From the NCBI GenBank assembly GCA_964006375.1, contig OZ023266.1, positions 13,135,565 through 13,199,564 on the forward strand: a stretch of 64,000 nucleotides of DNA, given 5' to 3'. Both the position numbers and the translations under genes were made by a program. Position 1 is the first letter of the stretch; every line of letters starts with the position of its first letter. This document shows, piece by piece, positions 60,779 through 64,000 of the stretch. The stretch comes from Tillus elongatus (lineage: Eukaryota > Arthropoda > Insecta > Coleoptera > Cleridae). Below the pieces are notes generated by a model. That model was not told where the DNA came from and did no database searches. It was given only the letters and a program-made list of their open reading frames with translations.

Positions 60779-60894
60779 AGTAACTGGCTACTCATATAAC
60801 CAAAAGGGCAGTACATAGCCTGCTTTATTTCATAGCGTATTCCTAAGAACATTCATAATTTTATTTTAAGAAAATAAAAGATATGTTTAAAAGG

Positions 60895-61201
60895 TCTGGA
60901 CGCACCAAATGCGTTATGGAAGTGAATTTTCGTAATTTTTTTTAACAGAACATATGTCTCTTTAATGCAAGCAGGAATCAATTTGGTCACCGGTATAACC
61001 TATATAGTAGGAACAATCTACCATATGTTACCAACATAACTTGTTTGAAAATGTACAAACATTTTCCGAAAATAAACTTAAAACATTTCCGAGAAAACTC
61101 GTTTCCTAGCTGACGAACCTTAGGTTAATAACAAATTGCGTTACTAAATTTTAAAGGGTTTACTGAAAATTCGCTACTAAAACGCACTTACTGCGTCTCG
61201 A
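60895..61201. mobile_element. Short TIR element, ACGCA-end family, copy 4
   Basis: About 306 bp. Left end TCTGGACGCACCAAATGCGT, right end ACGCACTTACTGCGTCTCGA, interior CCTATATAGTAGGAACAATC and CGAACCTTAGGTTAATAACA, as in the copy at 2549. It adjoins a reverse (TA)n-core repeat. Confidence 0.75.
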
Positions 61202-61859
61202 TTTTATTACAAACATGCATCATATTTCGATGAAAAATGCAAAAATGCAATAAGGAATGTTAAATGAAGTAGGTATCACCAACGACTTATGGGCCACCTG
61301 TGGTTGTCAAAATAATTTTATAAGATGCAGCTCAAAACAACCTATAGGTAACATACAAAATTTTTTCTCGTATCTTGCATAATAACAATTATATTGAGTT
61401 TTACCGTAGAAATGCGTCACACTGTATATATGTGTAAACAGAAAGTAAACCCGGATATAGATTCTAGGGGGCCTAGTTTGCGCTCATTTGAAGAAATCTT
61501 TTTAGAATTCAAAAGCCACGGTCTCCTCATTAACGAATTTTTCTATGAAAATTAGCTGAAAATTATAGGCCATTAAACCATAAATTTGACAAAAACTACT
61601 TCCAAAGTATCAGAGAAAGTGTCTATTTGAAATGAATTTTCTGGAAATATTTCATTAAAATGAAGGGCAATGATGGTTTAAGCTGAAACTTAAGGGTTTG
61701 CAGGACACTCTTTACATAATCCGTATTTCTTTCAGGTTCTTTGCCTAAATGTTGCCAATTTTGACGTTTAAAATCGCGACTTTTTACGTTTTGAGGAAAA
61801 CCCCTTTTTTTCTTAAATGCCTGTAACTTATAGACGTAAATTTTGGTAAATTGTTCACC

Positions 61860-61929
<70 letters not shown>

Positions 61930-61975
61930 GAAACTGACCCTGGATATGGGTTCTAGGTGGGGCCTGGTTCGCTAT
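61202..61975 (-). repeat. (TA)n-core dispersed repeat, reverse copy
   Basis: ATGCATCATATTTCGATGAA (an unoccupied version of the site at 2838/4165), CGACTTATGGGCCACC, TACCGTAGAAATGCGTCAC, TGCGCTCATTTGAAGAAATC, then another outer segment and a (TA)n array (61863-61926) followed by ATTGAAACTGACCCTGGATA. The order is rearranged relative to 37512-38692 (array displaced), so two copies may be joined here. Confidence 0.65.
61863..61926. repeat. (TA)n array inside dispersed repeat
   Basis: About 64 bp of TA repeat bordered by the GAAACTGACCC side of the dispersed repeat. Confidence 0.95.
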
Positions 61976-61976
61976 A

Positions 61977-64000
<2,024 letters not shown>

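Overview
This is an A+T-rich eukaryotic nuclear window, most likely from an arthropod and probably an insect with a large, repeat-rich genome. The clues are the mix of mariner-like, pogo-like and hAT-like DNA transposons with RTE-like, CR1/jockey-like and RNase H-bearing LINEs, long (TA)n arrays, and no prokaryotic gene organisation. The species cannot be named from the sequence. No intact host gene is recognisable. The only host-like coding piece is a THAP-domain exon near 36.2-36.4 kb, and two of its four zinc ligands are changed to Tyr.

Layout. 0.7-2.3 kb: dead mariner-like element. 2.5-4.7 kb: a short inverted-repeat element and a dispersed repeat with an RTE-like LINE inserted between target-site duplications. 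5.1-6.6 kb: second dead mariner-like element. 8.6-8.9 kb: SINE candidate. 9.06-10.4 kb: mirrored composite repeat holding two (TA)n arrays. 10.9-15.6 kb: large inverted duplication of a mariner/LINE-A chimera. 15.7-17.6 kb: RTE-like LINE. 18.4-20.4 kb: hAT-like element with an 8-bp target duplication inside mariner-like sequence. 20.4-24.5 kb: RTE-like LINE with a (TA)n array inside its RT gene, followed by LINE-A. 25.4-28.1 kb: foldback MITE, LINE-A piece and pogo-like remnant. 30.3-35.0 kb: foldback MITE and two LINE-A copies, one with a 537-codon RT frame. 35.45 kb: near-perfect hairpin. 37.5-40.8 kb: long (TA)n repeat, then LINE-A nested in another LINE. 41.8-46.2 kb: mariner-type element with about 350-bp terminal repeats, a second mariner fragment and the longest LINE-A. 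48.15-49.98 kb: RTE-like LINE with only two stop codons. 50.8-52.5 kb: RNase H-bearing LINE. 53-64 kb: more (TA)n-core repeats, inverted-repeat elements and a deletion derivative of the 41.8-kb mariner-type element.

The most interesting unexplained signal is a family of short non-coding elements whose ends carry TGGACGCAGCAAGTGCGT (a 5-bp-stem hairpin) followed by TATGGTAGTGAATTTT. Related to it is a larger dispersed repeat that carries a (TA)n array at one fixed internal position. About half of the long (TA)n arrays here sit at that position, so they look like inherited parts of a mobile repeat rather than independent microsatellites. In other places a LINE 3' end or LINE coding sequence has become a microsatellite. 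Most long reading frames through (TA)n (Ile/Tyr repeats) are not genes.
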